From assembly GCA_964630875.1 (NCBI GenBank), contig CAZVXF010000008.1:1-58618 (forward strand): DNA of 58,618 bases. The letters run 5' to 3'. Shown here piece by piece: positions 34,306 to 44,014 of this stretch. The notes beneath the pieces were generated by a model. The model was not told where the DNA came from. It did no database searches and saw only the letters and a list, made by a program, of their open reading frames with translations. The stretch is from DAIDHZ01 sp035480255 (GTDB taxonomy: Bacteria > Chlamydiota > Chlamydiia > Chlamydiales > SM23-39). The translations under genes were made by a program, and so were the position numbers. Numbering within the stretch: the first letter of the stretch is position 1; every line of letters begins with the position of its first letter.

Positions 34306-36360
34306 TTAAGAAACTACGCTACCAGCAGGTAGTCCTTGGATCTGCGGAAGCTCTAGCAATGAGCCAAAGTGAGAAGCGAGAATCATGCCGCGACTTTCAA
34401 TGCCCATGATCGTTGCTGGAGCAAGATTGGCGACAAGAACCACTTTCTTTCCAATGAGATGTTCAGGTTCATAATGCTGAGCAATGCCCGAGACGATCGT
34501 TCTTTTTTCAAAGCCAAGATCTACAAGAAGTTTGAGTAATTTCTTGGATTTGGGAACTTTTGTGGCTTCAAGAACTTGTGCGACGCGAAGATCAAGTGTT
34601 TCAAATTGATCAAAGTTAATCGATGGCTTTTGAGTTTCGTATATCGGTTCTGCAACAGGAAATTCAGTTTTCACGACAACCTCTTTGTGTAAGGCCTTCG
34701 ACTTTCCAAGTTTTTCGATCTGCTCTGCGATTTCCTCATCTTCCACTTTTCGGAAAATAACGGAAGGTTCAGGAAGCTTTTGATGGGCCTGTACTTCCCT
34801 ATCTCGGATGTTTGCCCAGTTATCGATTATTGTCGTAAAACCGAGTTGATTCCAGATTTTTTGGGCTGCATCTGGAATGATTGGGAAAGAGATCAGAGCA
34901 AGCGCTTGAATACACTGAATACAGCAATACAATGTTGTTTCTAACTCTTTGCGTTGATCCGGATTTTTGGCTAAAGCCCAAGGTTTTCGATGTTCAAAGT
35001 AGCCATTTCCTGCTTGCGCAAGTTCCATCAAAATTTGCGTTGCTTTGCGCACATGGAAATTCGCAAATGCCTCTTCTGCCTGATCGACGAGTTTGCGAAT
35101 ATCGGCTAAAAACGCTTGATCTCTTTCTTGAAGCTCATTTTTTGGAGGAACAGTTGAAGAGCAGTGTTGTTTTGCGAACACAAGTACGCGATGAACAAAA
35201 TTCCCGAATTTGCCAAGAAGCTCTGCATTGCAGCGCATTTGAAAATCTTTCCAATTAAACTCAGCATCCGCGGTTTCTGGTGCATTTGCAGCAATTGTAT
35301 AACGCGCTTGATCCGGTGTGTATTTCGAGAAGAAATCATCCATATCAATTGTCCAACCATCGGATTTTGAGAATTGACGCCCTTCAAGCATGAAGAATTC
35401 GTTGGCGGGGAGTTGATCTGGAAGTTTATAGCGAATCTTTTGACCCATTAACATTGCTGGGAAAAAGACGGCATGAAAAGGAATGTTATCTTTGCCTAAA
35501 AATTGGACAAGCTCGGTCTCTTGTGACAACCAATAATCCTTCCACTTTTCTGGTTTTCCGATTTTTTGCGCCCAATCTTGTGTCGCAGAAATATAGCCAA
35601 TCGGAGCATCAAACCATACGTAAAAGACTTTCCCCGGCATTCCAGGAACTGGGATTCCCCAATCAGAGTCACGTGTAATTGCGCGCATTTTTAAATCATT
35701 GATGTAGCTCATCGCGAAGCGAACCACATTTTCTTTCCAATGTTTTGTCTCAATCCACTTTTTTAATTGATCCTTAAAGAGATCAAAACGGAGATAGAGA
35801 TGTTCGCTGGGTCGAACTGTCAGTGGATAGCCAGTTAATTTTGAACGTGGATTTTTTAGATCGGTAGCTTCATAAGAAGCAGCGCATCTCTGACATTCGT
35901 CTCCCCTTGCCTCTTCAAAACCGCATCTCGGGCAAGTTCCTACCACATAACGATCGGCGAGAAACCGATTCTCAGATTCAGAGAAAAGATGATTTTCTGT
36001 TTTTGCAACGATAAAGCCGTTTTCTTCTAACGCATGGAAAAAACTTTGGGTCGTCGCAACATGGCCCGGCCAAGTAGTCCGACTAAAGTGGTCAAAAGAA
36101 ATATGCAGTTTTTCAAAGAAATTTTTATTGATTGCATGGAAAATATCGACGTGTTCTTTGGGGGTGCGTTTTGCAAGATCCGCACTCAGTGTAATTGCAA
36201 CTCCATGCTCATCAGAACCGCAAATGTAAAGAACATCATTCCCGCGAAGTCTCTCAAAACGAGCATAGCAATCCCCGGGTAAATAAGCTCCTGCTAGATG
36301 GCCGAAATGCTGCGGGCCATTTGCATATGGAAGAGCTGCTGTAATGAGAATTCTTCTCAT
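34306..36360 (-). CDS. metG: methionyl-tRNA synthetase with C-terminal tRNA-binding domain
   Basis: Charges initiator and elongator tRNA-Met. Class I signatures: PYANGPQHFGHLAGAY (HIGH type) and FSKSDGW (KMSKS type), with a zinc knuckle CPRCGFEEARGDECQRC near residue 140. The last 110 residues (FETLDLRVAQVLEATKVPKS, IVSGIAQHYEPEHLIGK) form the EMAP-like dimerisation/tRNA-binding domain. Length 684, normal. The start overlaps the stop of the small omega-like ORF by 3 bp. Confidence 0.95.
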   Translation of the reverse strand: MRRILITAALPYANGPQHFGHLAGAYLPGDCYARFERLRGNDVLYICGSDEHGVAITLSADLAKRTPKEHVDIFHAINKNFFEKLHISFDHFSRTTWPGHVATTQSFFHALEENGFIVAKTENHLFSESENRFLADRYVVGTCPRCGFEEARGDECQRCAASYEATDLKNPRSKLTGYPLTVRPSEHLYLRFDLFKDQLKKWIETKHWKENVVRFAMSYINDLKMRAITRDSDWGIPVPGMPGKVFYVWFDAPIGYISATQDWAQKIGKPEKWKDYWLSQETELVQFLGKDNIPFHAVFFPAMLMGQKIRYKLPDQLPANEFFMLEGRQFSKSDGWTIDMDDFFSKYTPDQARYTIAANAPETADAEFNWKDFQMRCNAELLGKFGNFVHRVLVFAKQHCSSTVPPKNELQERDQAFLADIRKLVDQAEEAFANFHVRKATQILMELAQAGNGYFEHRKPWALAKNPDQRKELETTLYCCIQCIQALALISFPIIPDAAQKIWNQLGFTTIIDNWANIRDREVQAHQKLPEPSVIFRKVEDEEIAEQIEKLGKSKALHKEVVVKTEFPVAEPIYETQKPSINFDQFETLDLRVAQVLEATKVPKSKKLLKLLVDLGFEKRTIVSGIAQHYEPEHLIGKKVVLVANLAPATIMGIESRGMILASHFGSLLELPQIQGLPAGSVVS

Positions 36361-36524
36361 TTCTCGGCTTCTCTTTCCTCAACGGTGTCAAGAATATTTC
36401 TTAACGTTGTTTGGGGATTTTTCATGATCTCATTTCTTCCAACATGAATGGCAAAATTGCAAAGATCGAAATTATTTTTGAATTTCTTTCTCAAAGCTTC
36501 GGTTGTGACTGAATCATCTCTCAT
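36357..36524 (-). CDS. small protein at the rpoZ position, possible RNA polymerase omega-like
   Basis: A 55-residue reading frame from ATG 36524 to TGA 36357, with GAGG seven to eight bases before the start and an ATGA overlap with metG. It reads MRDDSVTTEALRKKFKNNFD and then LCNFAIHVGRNEIMKNPQ, ending in TTLRNILDTVEER. The pattern NxFDLxxxAxxxGRxxI resembles the omega subunit core (N/S-RFELVxxAxxRAR), and yicC-gmk-rpoZ is a common gene order. The gene is too short for the complete omega fold, so this is tentative; a diverged chlamydial omega or an unrelated small protein are both possible. Confidence 0.6.
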   Translation of the reverse strand: MRDDSVTTEALRKKFKNNFDLCNFAIHVGRNEIMKNPQTTLRNILDTVEEREAEK

Positions 36525-36587
36525 AAAAATACCTCAAGCAATAGATCGTACTACAACTAAGAGTCTTAGTACAAGAAAAAACTGCGG

Positions 36588-37154
36588 TTATAATCTATGG
36601 GTTTCGGCGATCACGATCGATCGAAGTACATCGTATGCATGATCTAAGCGATCATTCACTATCTCATAGTCATATGCATCAATACACTTCATCTCTTTTT
36701 CAGCCCATAAAAGCCTCTCAGAGATTGCTTCGCTACTTTCAGATTTGCGAGCCAGCAATCTTTCTTTCAAAACTTCCATGCTCGGAGGGCGGATAAAAAT
36801 AAACACAGCATCGATCTTGTCCTTGAGCAATTTTGCGCCTTGCGTGTCAATAACGAAGACAATATGATTGCCGATTTTCTGTTCATCTTCAAAGAATTTT
36901 CGTGAAGTTCCGTAATAATTGCCAAATACTTTCGCGTATTCTAAAAATTCACCATTCGCAATTTTATCAACAAATTCTTGATGCGTAATAAAATAATAAT
37001 CCTTACCTGGAATTTCCTGAGCCCTTGGCTTACGCGTGGTGTAAGATACGCTCTCAATAATATGCGGAAATTCATCTTGCAGCATGCGAACAAGCGTTGT
37101 CTTGCCAGTTCCGGCTGGCGCACTCACAACAAAAATAATCCCTTTCTTTCTCAT
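36588..37154 (-). CDS. gmk: guanylate kinase
   Basis: Phosphorylates GMP to GDP. The 188-residue protein has the P-loop SAPAGTGKTTLV, the GMP-binding SVSYTTRKPRAQEIPGKDYYF and the lid region RLLWAEKEM with DYEIVNDRLDHAY at the end. Start codon overlaps the yicC stop by one base (TAATG), so translation is coupled. Downstream is a palindrome (36556-36570) and then the small omega-like ORF. Confidence 0.93.
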   Translation of the reverse strand: MRKKGIIFVVSAPAGTGKTTLVRMLQDEFPHIIESVSYTTRKPRAQEIPGKDYYFITHQEFVDKIANGEFLEYAKVFGNYYGTSRKFFEDEQKIGNHIVFVIDTQGAKLLKDKIDAVFIFIRPPSMEVLKERLLARKSESSEAISERLLWAEKEMKCIDAYDYEIVNDRLDHAYDVLRSIVIAETHRL

Positions 37155-38029
37155 TATTCGATATTTTGGCTCTGTTCCCGAATTTTTTCAATCTCGCTTT
37201 TCATGTCCACAACTAAATTTGAAATTTGCGCATCCGCTGATTTGGAACCAATAGTGTTTGTTTCTCGAGACATTTCTTGGATGATAAACTCCAATTTTCT
37301 TCCGATACTTCCTTTCACTAAAAGGGATTCTGCAAACTGAACAAAATGAGATTTTAAACGAGTGATTTCTTCTGAGATATCAATTTTTTCAGCAAAAAAA
37401 GCGGCTTCTTTCATGATTCGATCATCGAGCGACGGGTCTTGGGGCAATAAACTTTTCATCTTCTCTTGAAGTTTTTGGCGCATTTTCTCAATGGCTGCCG
37501 GCGCTAGAGCCTCAATCGAAGAGACCATTTTTTGTAACATTTTTAATCTGTGACTCACATCTTTGACAAGCGCTTTTCCCTCTTCATTTTTCATCCGAAG
37601 AAGTGCTGTGAGAGCATCCCCCACACATTTTTGCAAAATCGAAAGATCTTCTTCTTTTAAAAGGTCATTTTTTTGGATAGATGGCACATTTGCAATCAAA
37701 AAAGAGAGGTCGATTGTATTCGGATCCATCTTCAACTGTTTTGCAATATTTTCCCAAGCTTCCTTCAAACTCTTTAGAGTTTCAACATCTGGAAGAAGGT
37801 TTGAGAGAATTTCGCTGGATGGTATCCATTGCACGCGAACTGTTATCTGACCGCGCTGGACTTTCTCAGCAACCCATTTTCGAATTTCATTTTCAAAGCG
37901 GGAGAGTTCCTTTGGCAAAGTTGTATTGACTTCAAAAAACTTCCGATTGAGCGACTGTATTTCGACAATCAAACGGCCAAAAGGAGCATCGATAATCCCC
38001 CTTCCAAATCCAGTCATACTTGTTGTCAT
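37154..38029 (-). CDS. yicC: YicC family endoribonuclease-like protein
   Basis: A 291-residue YicC/YloC protein: N-terminal SMTGFGRG, EIQSLNRKFFEVNTTLPKELS and the C-terminal EITRLKSHFVQFAESLLVKGSIGRKLEFIIQEMSRETNTIGSKS, all diagnostic. The E. coli protein has been linked to RNA cleavage/decay. First gene of the yicC-gmk-(omega-like)-metG run and divergent from the SulP gene with 30 bp between start codons. Confidence 0.92.
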   Translation of the reverse strand: MTTSMTGFGRGIIDAPFGRLIVEIQSLNRKFFEVNTTLPKELSRFENEIRKWVAEKVQRGQITVRVQWIPSSEILSNLLPDVETLKSLKEAWENIAKQLKMDPNTIDLSFLIANVPSIQKNDLLKEEDLSILQKCVGDALTALLRMKNEEGKALVKDVSHRLKMLQKMVSSIEALAPAAIEKMRQKLQEKMKSLLPQDPSLDDRIMKEAAFFAEKIDISEEITRLKSHFVQFAESLLVKGSIGRKLEFIIQEMSRETNTIGSKSADAQISNLVVDMKSEIEKIREQSQNIE

Positions 38030-38059
38030 AAAAATCCCTATTCTGCAATCTTAGACTGT

Positions 38060-39694
38060 ATGGCAACAAAATTCCAGGAATTTGTCCCAAAATCGTTTCT
38101 TTACTTTCGTAATTATCAATTTTCTACGTTCAAAAAAGATTTGATTGCAGGCATTACTGTTGGCATTGTTGCCTTACCGCTCGCAATGGCTTTTGCCATT
38201 GCTTCTGGTGTCGAACCTGCTCGTGGTTTATATACAGCAATTGTTGCAGGATTTATCATTTCTCTCCTCGGAGGAAGCCGGATACAAATTGGTGGACCGA
38301 CGGGCGCTTTTGTCGTGATCATCTACGATATTGTCCAAAGAACGGGATATGCAGGACTTTGTGTTTCGACAATGATCGCGGCCGTTTTTCTTGTATTGCT
38401 CGGGTTATTTCGCATCGGTTCTTTGATCAAATTTATTCCTCATTCGCTCATAACCGGTTTTACGACGGGCATTGCGGTCATTATCTTTTCGACACAAATC
38501 AAAGAATTTTTTGGTTTACAGCTCGCAGTACCGGCATCGTTTGTCGATAAATGGACAGCCTATTTTCATGCTCTTCCGACTTTGGATGTATTCACATTTT
38601 CAGTCTCTTTTGCCACTCTAGGAATCATTCTTTTTGTGAGAAAGGTCTTTCCATCCATTCCCTGGGCTGTGTTTGCGATCTGTTTTTCTACACTTCTCAT
38701 TGCAATTTTCAAACTTCCCGTCGAAACGATTCAATCCCGTTTCGGAGAAATCCCAAAAAGTCTTCCCCTCCCCGATTTCGCAAATTTTTCGATTCCCGCA
38801 GGAATGTGGAAAGAATGTTTGACCGATGCGATTACCATTGCTTTCTTGGGAGGCATTGAGTCTCTCCTTTCCGCCGTCATAGGAGATGGAATGATTGGAG
38901 GAAGACATCGCTCCAATTGCGAACTCATTGCACAAGGAATTGCAAATGGTGGCTCTATTCTTTTCGGAGGAATCCCAGCAACTGGCGCGATTGCACGGAC
39001 CGCAACAAATGTAAAATCTGGTGCTCAAACTCCGATGGCAGGAATGATCCATTCCGTCACTTTATTCCTCATCATTCTTTTTCTTTCGCCGATTGTCAGC
39101 CAAATTCCGCTTGCAGCACTTTCCGCGGTATTGATGATGGTTGCCTGGAATATGAGCGAAATGCCTCATTTTATCCAAATCCTTCGAGGACCGATTGGAG
39201 ACAAGCTTGTTCTTATTGTCTCGTTTCTTCTGACGATTTTCGTCGATATCACAGTCGCAATTACGGTGGGCATGATTTTAGCAAGTTTTATTTTCATGAG
39301 ACAAATGAGCCAAGTTTCAAAAGTCACCCCCATCTCTCATCTTTTCGAAGAGAACAATTTAGAAAAAAAAATGCCTATACATTTTCCGGAAGATGTGCAA
39401 GTCTATGAAATACAAGGACCTTTTTTCTTTGGGACAGCCAATCTGCTTCGAGACTCGCTTCAATCGACAACCGCTTTGCCTAAAAAATTTATTTTAAGGC
39501 TCAAGAATGTGCCTATGATTGATGCATCGGGAATTCATGCTTTAAAAGAATTTTATCATGTTTGTGAGAAGAAAAAGATCACATTATACCTGACTGAAAT
39601 TCAGGAGCATTCCAGAAAAGATCTCGAAAAATTTGGCCTCTTGAAAATGATTGGAGAAAATCACATTTTATCTTCTTTAAAAGATGCTATTTAA
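38060..39694 (+). CDS. SulP family anion transporter with STAS domain
   Basis: A 544-residue transporter with about 12-14 membrane helices, starting FKKDLIAGITVGIVALPLAMAFAIA, and the SulP signature GGSRIQIGGPTGAFVVIIYDIV. The C-terminal 110 residues form a cytoplasmic STAS domain (VYEIQGPFFFGTANLLRDSL, LKNVPMIDASGIHALKEF). Members move sulfate, bicarbonate or dicarboxylates; the substrate is not visible. ATG 38060 (MATKFQEFVPKSF) is chosen over the long upstream open frame that runs antisense to yicC. Confidence 0.9.
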   Translation: MATKFQEFVPKSFLYFRNYQFSTFKKDLIAGITVGIVALPLAMAFAIASGVEPARGLYTAIVAGFIISLLGGSRIQIGGPTGAFVVIIYDIVQRTGYAGLCVSTMIAAVFLVLLGLFRIGSLIKFIPHSLITGFTTGIAVIIFSTQIKEFFGLQLAVPASFVDKWTAYFHALPTLDVFTFSVSFATLGIILFVRKVFPSIPWAVFAICFSTLLIAIFKLPVETIQSRFGEIPKSLPLPDFANFSIPAGMWKECLTDAITIAFLGGIESLLSAVIGDGMIGGRHRSNCELIAQGIANGGSILFGGIPATGAIARTATNVKSGAQTPMAGMIHSVTLFLIILFLSPIVSQIPLAALSAVLMMVAWNMSEMPHFIQILRGPIGDKLVLIVSFLLTIFVDITVAITVGMILASFIFMRQMSQVSKVTPISHLFEENNLEKKMPIHFPEDVQVYEIQGPFFFGTANLLRDSLQSTTALPKKFILRLKNVPMIDASGIHALKEFYHVCEKKKITLYLTEIQEHSRKDLEKFGLLKMIGENHILSSLKDAI

Positions 39695-39724
39695 ATTCAT
39701 AATTACTCTATAATATCCGATGAA

Positions 39725-42481
39725 ATGCAGCAGCTCTTTCGAAAAGTTTTTGGGGTCTATTCAGGGGAGGGAAGACAAGCTCTCCAATTTGCCCGTTTAG
39801 CGATTTTTTGGGCCTTTGGTTGCTCTTGCTTAGACACGCTTTCCGATGGTTTATTCATTGAAAAGGTCGGGGCCGCTTCCTTACTCCGTGTCTATTTTGG
39901 CGTCGCGATCGCCTTGATTGCCACCTCTTCTTTAGTTTTCTATGGTCTTAGAAAGCTGAGCCCTTATCAAATTTTAATGTCTGTTTTTGGAATTGCAGCC
40001 ACTGTATGCATCACATCAGCGATTTTTGTCAGTGGCGATACGCCCACTTGGTTCTGGTATGCTCTCAAGATTGTTTCAAGAATTTTCTATTTAGTGGTTC
40101 TTCCTCTAATGTGGACCTTCACCGACCAATATCACGATTTACAAGATGCAAAAAGAGTCTATGCCCTCTATAACGGTACCTATTACATCGGCGCGATTAT
40201 CTCTGGAATGTCGATCAATTTCTTGCTGGATACACTTGGCTTTACGACCTTGCTCTGCGCTGCGTTTATAGCTATTATTTTAGGAATGCGAGAGGCCAGA
40301 CTCATTACAAGAGTGACAAAAGCCATCCATGATGACAGTACTGAAGGAGTCATGTCATCCAATCGAGACTCTTTAGTGACAATGGTCAAACAAATTCTCC
40401 GTTCAAAGTATGTGATCTGTCTCCTCTTACTTGCCATTTTCTCACAGCTGTTGCAAACAGTGACGGACTTCAATTGCATGGCAACCTTCGGGGAAGCCTT
40501 TAAAGGAGAAAGACACATTACCGAATTCCTTGGGAAAAGCCGAGCAATCATTGCGTTTGCCAATATTTTCATCGCGATGTTTATCTACAATCGATGCATC
40601 CGCCGCATTGGCGTCAACAATGCGATCTTAGTGACCCCGCTTTTTTTCGTAGCTGTCTATGTAGGATGGCTTTTTTACGACGGACTACCGACGGCGATAT
40701 TGGGGTTAGTTGCCATCGAAGGATTCCTTTACGGATTTGATGAAAATAGCACGAATCTCATGACCAACGCAGCGCCAAGTAAGCTAAAGTCAAAAGTACG
40801 CATTCTGATTGGATCCTTTTTTGAGCCGACTGGCATGCTGATCTCGGCCGCTTTAATGAGCACTTTTGAAGAGTCTACAAGAGGTCTTGGTCTTCTCATC
40901 ACTGTCTTTGTCCTCGTCTTCGCATTTGCAGTGAGAACGCTTTATTCTTCAGCGATTTTAAGTAATTTAAAAGAAAATGCCTTACATTTTGATCGAAAAT
41001 TAAAAACCTGGCTTGCTCTGATGACGCGTCGAGAGCAAAAAGAGGCCAAAAAAGCGATATTAAAAGCGTTAAAATCACCGCATGAAGATTTTCAGTTGCT
41101 CGGCGCCAAATCATTACTTGAAATGGGGGATGCAAATCACCTCGATGAAATTCTTTTCTCTGCTAGAAAGTTTGGCACAGTAGCGAAAATCCAATTATTA
41201 CAACTGTTGGAACATTCAATTTTCCACAATCATACAAACGTCATCCAAACAATCGATGCCTGGACTGAGTCTGATTCTCCAGAGCTTGCAAAACATGCCA
41301 ATTTTTATCTCGCAAAAAAGGGACTGCATCATCCTGAAAAGGCAGAAGAGGATCTTGAAGAGCCTGATCTCATACTCAGATCAGCCGCTATCTTAACTTT
41401 AAAGAAATCTCTTGCGAATTCGTCACTTGAAACGGCGGCATTAAATCGCACCATTGCAAGCAAAAAACTAGATATTATGCTGCAATCGAGCCGAATCGAT
41501 GAAATCGGCATGGCTCTCGATTTAATCGCCGAGGAAAATACACCTGAGCGGGCCCTTCCTTTTCTCAATCACGACTCCAAACTGGTCAAAAGAGCGGCTG
41601 CGCGCACGATTGCAGCTTCCGCGACAAAATCATTTAGCCGACATGCACCAAGACTCATTGAAGAACTCGAAAATTCAAGAGACTCTGGTATGCGCCTTTC
41701 TTTACTCGATGCGCTCGGCAAAATAGCCGATACGACGATCATTAAAGATCTCCTCTTAGCTAGTATCCGTTTTCGCCCTTCTGAACGACGACGCACTGAA
41801 GAAATCATTCTTCACATGGGATTAAAAATCGTTCCCCTACTTCTTTCTTTAACAAAAGATATTGCAATTCCAGAACGTGCCCGCATTTTATCCGGGAAAA
41901 TTTTAGCACGACTTGCACTTCCTCAATTGCAATCTATTCTCCCTGAAATTTTGGATATCGAAATTGATCGAGCCTATTTTTATTTCTATTTTGCCCATAC
42001 AATCCAAAAACAATATCCCCTGTATGATCTTGAAATGCTTCAGAATGCACTCTTTGCAGGCTATCAGTCTGTCATTGATTTTGTGATTCATCTGCTTGGA
42101 GCCGCAGGATCCTTGGAAGATCCCGATCTGCTCGTTCGCGCATTACATAACCGCAATGGAAAGATCCACGCGCATGCCATCGAAAGTCTTGAAAAAACTT
42201 GTGATGCGCGGATTTTTCGACTGATTGCCCCTTTAATCGATGATCTTCCTCTCGAAGAGAAAATGGCCGCATGCATTAGCTGGCATGGAAATTCTCCAAA
42301 CCTTACTCTTTCTGAACTTCTCGATAAACTGGACGACTCTCCCCTTCTTTTCGACAAAATTGTTGCTGTCCGCCTGAAGACGCAACTGCAAATGCCGAAT
42401 TGGAGAAAAGAGCTTAGAGAACTGATGAAACATTCAGATGAAACATTCCATCAATACGCATACGAGTTACTTGAAACATGA
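39725..42481 (+). CDS. nucleotide-transporter-like MFS protein fused to HEAT-type repeats
   Basis: A 918-residue protein. Residues 1-415 hold about 12 membrane helices; WTFTDQYHDLQDAKRVYALYNGTYYIGAIISG resembles the region of ATP/ADP translocase-type (NTT/TLC) carriers in which EAKRFYPLFG occurs. Residues 430-915 are soluble helical repeats of about 35-40 residues (KAILKALKSPHEDFQLLGAKSLLEMG; VKRAAARTIAASATKSF), HEAT-like. Such proteins exist in several chlamydial relatives, but no transport activity can be assumed since the key Lys/Arg residues of true NTTs are not obvious. Overlaps the cNMP-binding gene by 4 bp. Confidence 0.75.
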   Translation: MQQLFRKVFGVYSGEGRQALQFARLAIFWAFGCSCLDTLSDGLFIEKVGAASLLRVYFGVAIALIATSSLVFYGLRKLSPYQILMSVFGIAATVCITSAIFVSGDTPTWFWYALKIVSRIFYLVVLPLMWTFTDQYHDLQDAKRVYALYNGTYYIGAIISGMSINFLLDTLGFTTLLCAAFIAIILGMREARLITRVTKAIHDDSTEGVMSSNRDSLVTMVKQILRSKYVICLLLLAIFSQLLQTVTDFNCMATFGEAFKGERHITEFLGKSRAIIAFANIFIAMFIYNRCIRRIGVNNAILVTPLFFVAVYVGWLFYDGLPTAILGLVAIEGFLYGFDENSTNLMTNAAPSKLKSKVRILIGSFFEPTGMLISAALMSTFEESTRGLGLLITVFVLVFAFAVRTLYSSAILSNLKENALHFDRKLKTWLALMTRREQKEAKKAILKALKSPHEDFQLLGAKSLLEMGDANHLDEILFSARKFGTVAKIQLLQLLEHSIFHNHTNVIQTIDAWTESDSPELAKHANFYLAKKGLHHPEKAEEDLEEPDLILRSAAILTLKKSLANSSLETAALNRTIASKKLDIMLQSSRIDEIGMALDLIAEENTPERALPFLNHDSKLVKRAAARTIAASATKSFSRHAPRLIEELENSRDSGMRLSLLDALGKIADTTIIKDLLLASIRFRPSERRRTEEIILHMGLKIVPLLLSLTKDIAIPERARILSGKILARLALPQLQSILPEILDIEIDRAYFYFYFAHTIQKQYPLYDLEMLQNALFAGYQSVIDFVIHLLGAAGSLEDPDLLVRALHNRNGKIHAHAIESLEKTCDARIFRLIAPLIDDLPLEEKMAACISWHGNSPNLTLSELLDKLDDSPLLFDKIVAVRLKTQLQMPNWRKELRELMKHSDETFHQYAYELLET

Positions 42482-42897
42482 AGAGCCTAATCAAAAAAGC
42501 ATTTTTCTTAAAAAAAATCCATCTTTTTAGTGAGTTAGAATTAGAGCTTTTACTCGCCATTGCAGAGAAATTGCATGAAGATGATTATGATGCAGATGAA
42601 AAGATTTTCTCTTCCGGCCAAGTTGCAAACCGCATCTACTTTATTGTGAAAGGGAAGGTTCAAATTCTTGATGAAAAAAATAGACCCCTTTTTGAGCTAA
42701 CCAACGATCAATACTTCGGCGATGAGTCATTGTTTAACGAAAGGTCGCGCACCTATGCAGCCATTTGCCAAACAGACAGCATTCTTTTTTCTTTATCAAG
42801 GAGCCACCTACTCTCAATCATTTCCGAATGCCCATCTGTCGCAATCGCACTCTTGCAAGTGTATTCAAGCCAGCTTCCTTGTAGGTATAAAGCATGA
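42478..42897 (+). CDS. cyclic-nucleotide-binding (CRP-type) domain protein
   Basis: A 139-residue single cNMP-binding domain: FSELELELLLAIAEKL, FSSGQVANRIYFIVKGKVQIL and the phosphate-binding cassette region YFGDESLFNERSRTYAAICQTD. No DNA-binding helix-turn-helix follows, so it is a sensor domain rather than a transcription factor. It is coupled to the transporter (ATGA overlap) and followed 61 bp later by the HAMP protein, so it probably links a ligand signal to its neighbours. Confidence 0.8.
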   Translation: MKSLIKKAFFLKKIHLFSELELELLLAIAEKLHEDDYDADEKIFSSGQVANRIYFIVKGKVQILDEKNRPLFELTNDQYFGDESLFNERSRTYAAICQTDSILFSLSRSHLLSIISECPSVAIALLQVYSSQLPCRYKA

Positions 42898-42958
42898 ACC
42901 AATCCCCAAATTTCTACATTCGATTTCGATTTTCTCAAACAATGATCCGGACTTTTTC

Positions 42959-43969
42959 ATGAGAATCAGAACACGATTTTTGCTCTTCCTTCTTCCTACA
43001 TTTATCGGAAGTATTGCTCTTGTCTCGTCGCTGCTTGCCTATAACTGGTACTCAAGCCTTGAACACTTAAAAGAATACATCACTGCAGATGTTGATATTC
43101 GACTGATCGATGCACAATTTCGGCAAAGCTTATTTCTCATCTTTCTCTCGGCCAGTTTTACAATTCTCATTGTCGTCGGCACACTCTTTATGATCGCGAA
43201 TAAAATTTCTCATCCCATTCAAAAACTCAATCACTCGGCTCTCGCTTTAGCAGCAGGACAATATGGTGAATCCATTACCTCCCAAGGCCCCAGAGAAATC
43301 GCTGAACTTGCAGGAACTCTCAATATTATGAGCGAGTGCTTGCTTGAAAATATCAATCGTCTCAAAGAAAACGCCATCTTACGAGAAAGAATGTACGGTA
43401 AGTATGAATGCGCGATGCTCTTGCAGCACTTGATGCTTCAGAAAAATATTGACGACTGCAAATCAGATGCGATTGCCGTTAAACCCATCACGTTCTTTTC
43501 CGAAAATCCTCGAGGGATCCTCCTTCATTTCCCAAAAGCTAATGTGGGACAATTCACAATCGAGCTGTCTGAAGCCCTCACAGAAGGTTTCGAAGGCATG
43601 TATCAACTGCTTACAGGACCTAAAACTGATGGCGAAACGACCTGCATTACGCTGGATGAGGAAACATCTACGCTCCACACACCCAATCGTCTTCTCCTAT
43701 GGTCCATGAGCAAAAAACGCTTTCTCGATTTTACGCAATGCATTCAAGTACAAACTGGGGACCTATTTTTCCTTTATAATCAAGGGATGCTTCGATTTTA
43801 TAAGAACCACAAAAATATCCAAGATTTACTCAATAAAGTACTCAATATTTTTGCGCTTGATGGGCTAGAAACTACATCAAGAATGCTCCAAAAAGAAATA
43901 TCCTTTCTCGTCAAAAGAAAGGATCCTCAGGAAGATGTCCATCTTCTCTGCTTTCAAGTTTTAAATTAA
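42959..43969 (+). CDS. membrane HAMP protein with a SpoIIE-like phosphatase domain, possibly degenerate
   Basis: A 336-residue protein: membrane segment (MRIRTRFLLFLLPTFIGSIALVSSLLA), short periplasmic part, second membrane segment (LFLIFLSASFTILIVVGTLFMI), HAMP domain (NKISHPIQKLNHSALALAAGQYGESI), then about 200 residues whose end (VQTGDLFFLYNQGMLRF ... LLNKVLNIFALDG ... KRKDPQEDVHLLCFQVL) matches the closing motifs of SpoIIE/RsbU PP2C phosphatases. The N-terminal metal-binding Asp motifs are not recognisable. Chlamydia RsbU has a similar membrane-HAMP-phosphatase plan. ATG 42959 is chosen; the longer frame overlaps the preceding gene. Confidence 0.72.
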   Translation: MRIRTRFLLFLLPTFIGSIALVSSLLAYNWYSSLEHLKEYITADVDIRLIDAQFRQSLFLIFLSASFTILIVVGTLFMIANKISHPIQKLNHSALALAAGQYGESITSQGPREIAELAGTLNIMSECLLENINRLKENAILRERMYGKYECAMLLQHLMLQKNIDDCKSDAIAVKPITFFSENPRGILLHFPKANVGQFTIELSEALTEGFEGMYQLLTGPKTDGETTCITLDEETSTLHTPNRLLLWSMSKKRFLDFTQCIQVQTGDLFFLYNQGMLRFYKNHKNIQDLLNKVLNIFALDGLETTSRMLQKEISFLVKRKDPQEDVHLLCFQVLN

Positions 43970-44014
43970 TACCAATACATTGTGGAAATTGCAAAACCCC
44001 ATATGGTTCCCAAT

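Noticed and set aside
36556..36570. Palindrome ACTAAGAGTCTTAGT after gmk
   Set aside because: Loop too small for a standard terminator and no U-tract after it; not enough to call.
37829..38059. N-terminal extension of the SulP gene
   Set aside because: Antisense to yicC with no transporter-like sequence.
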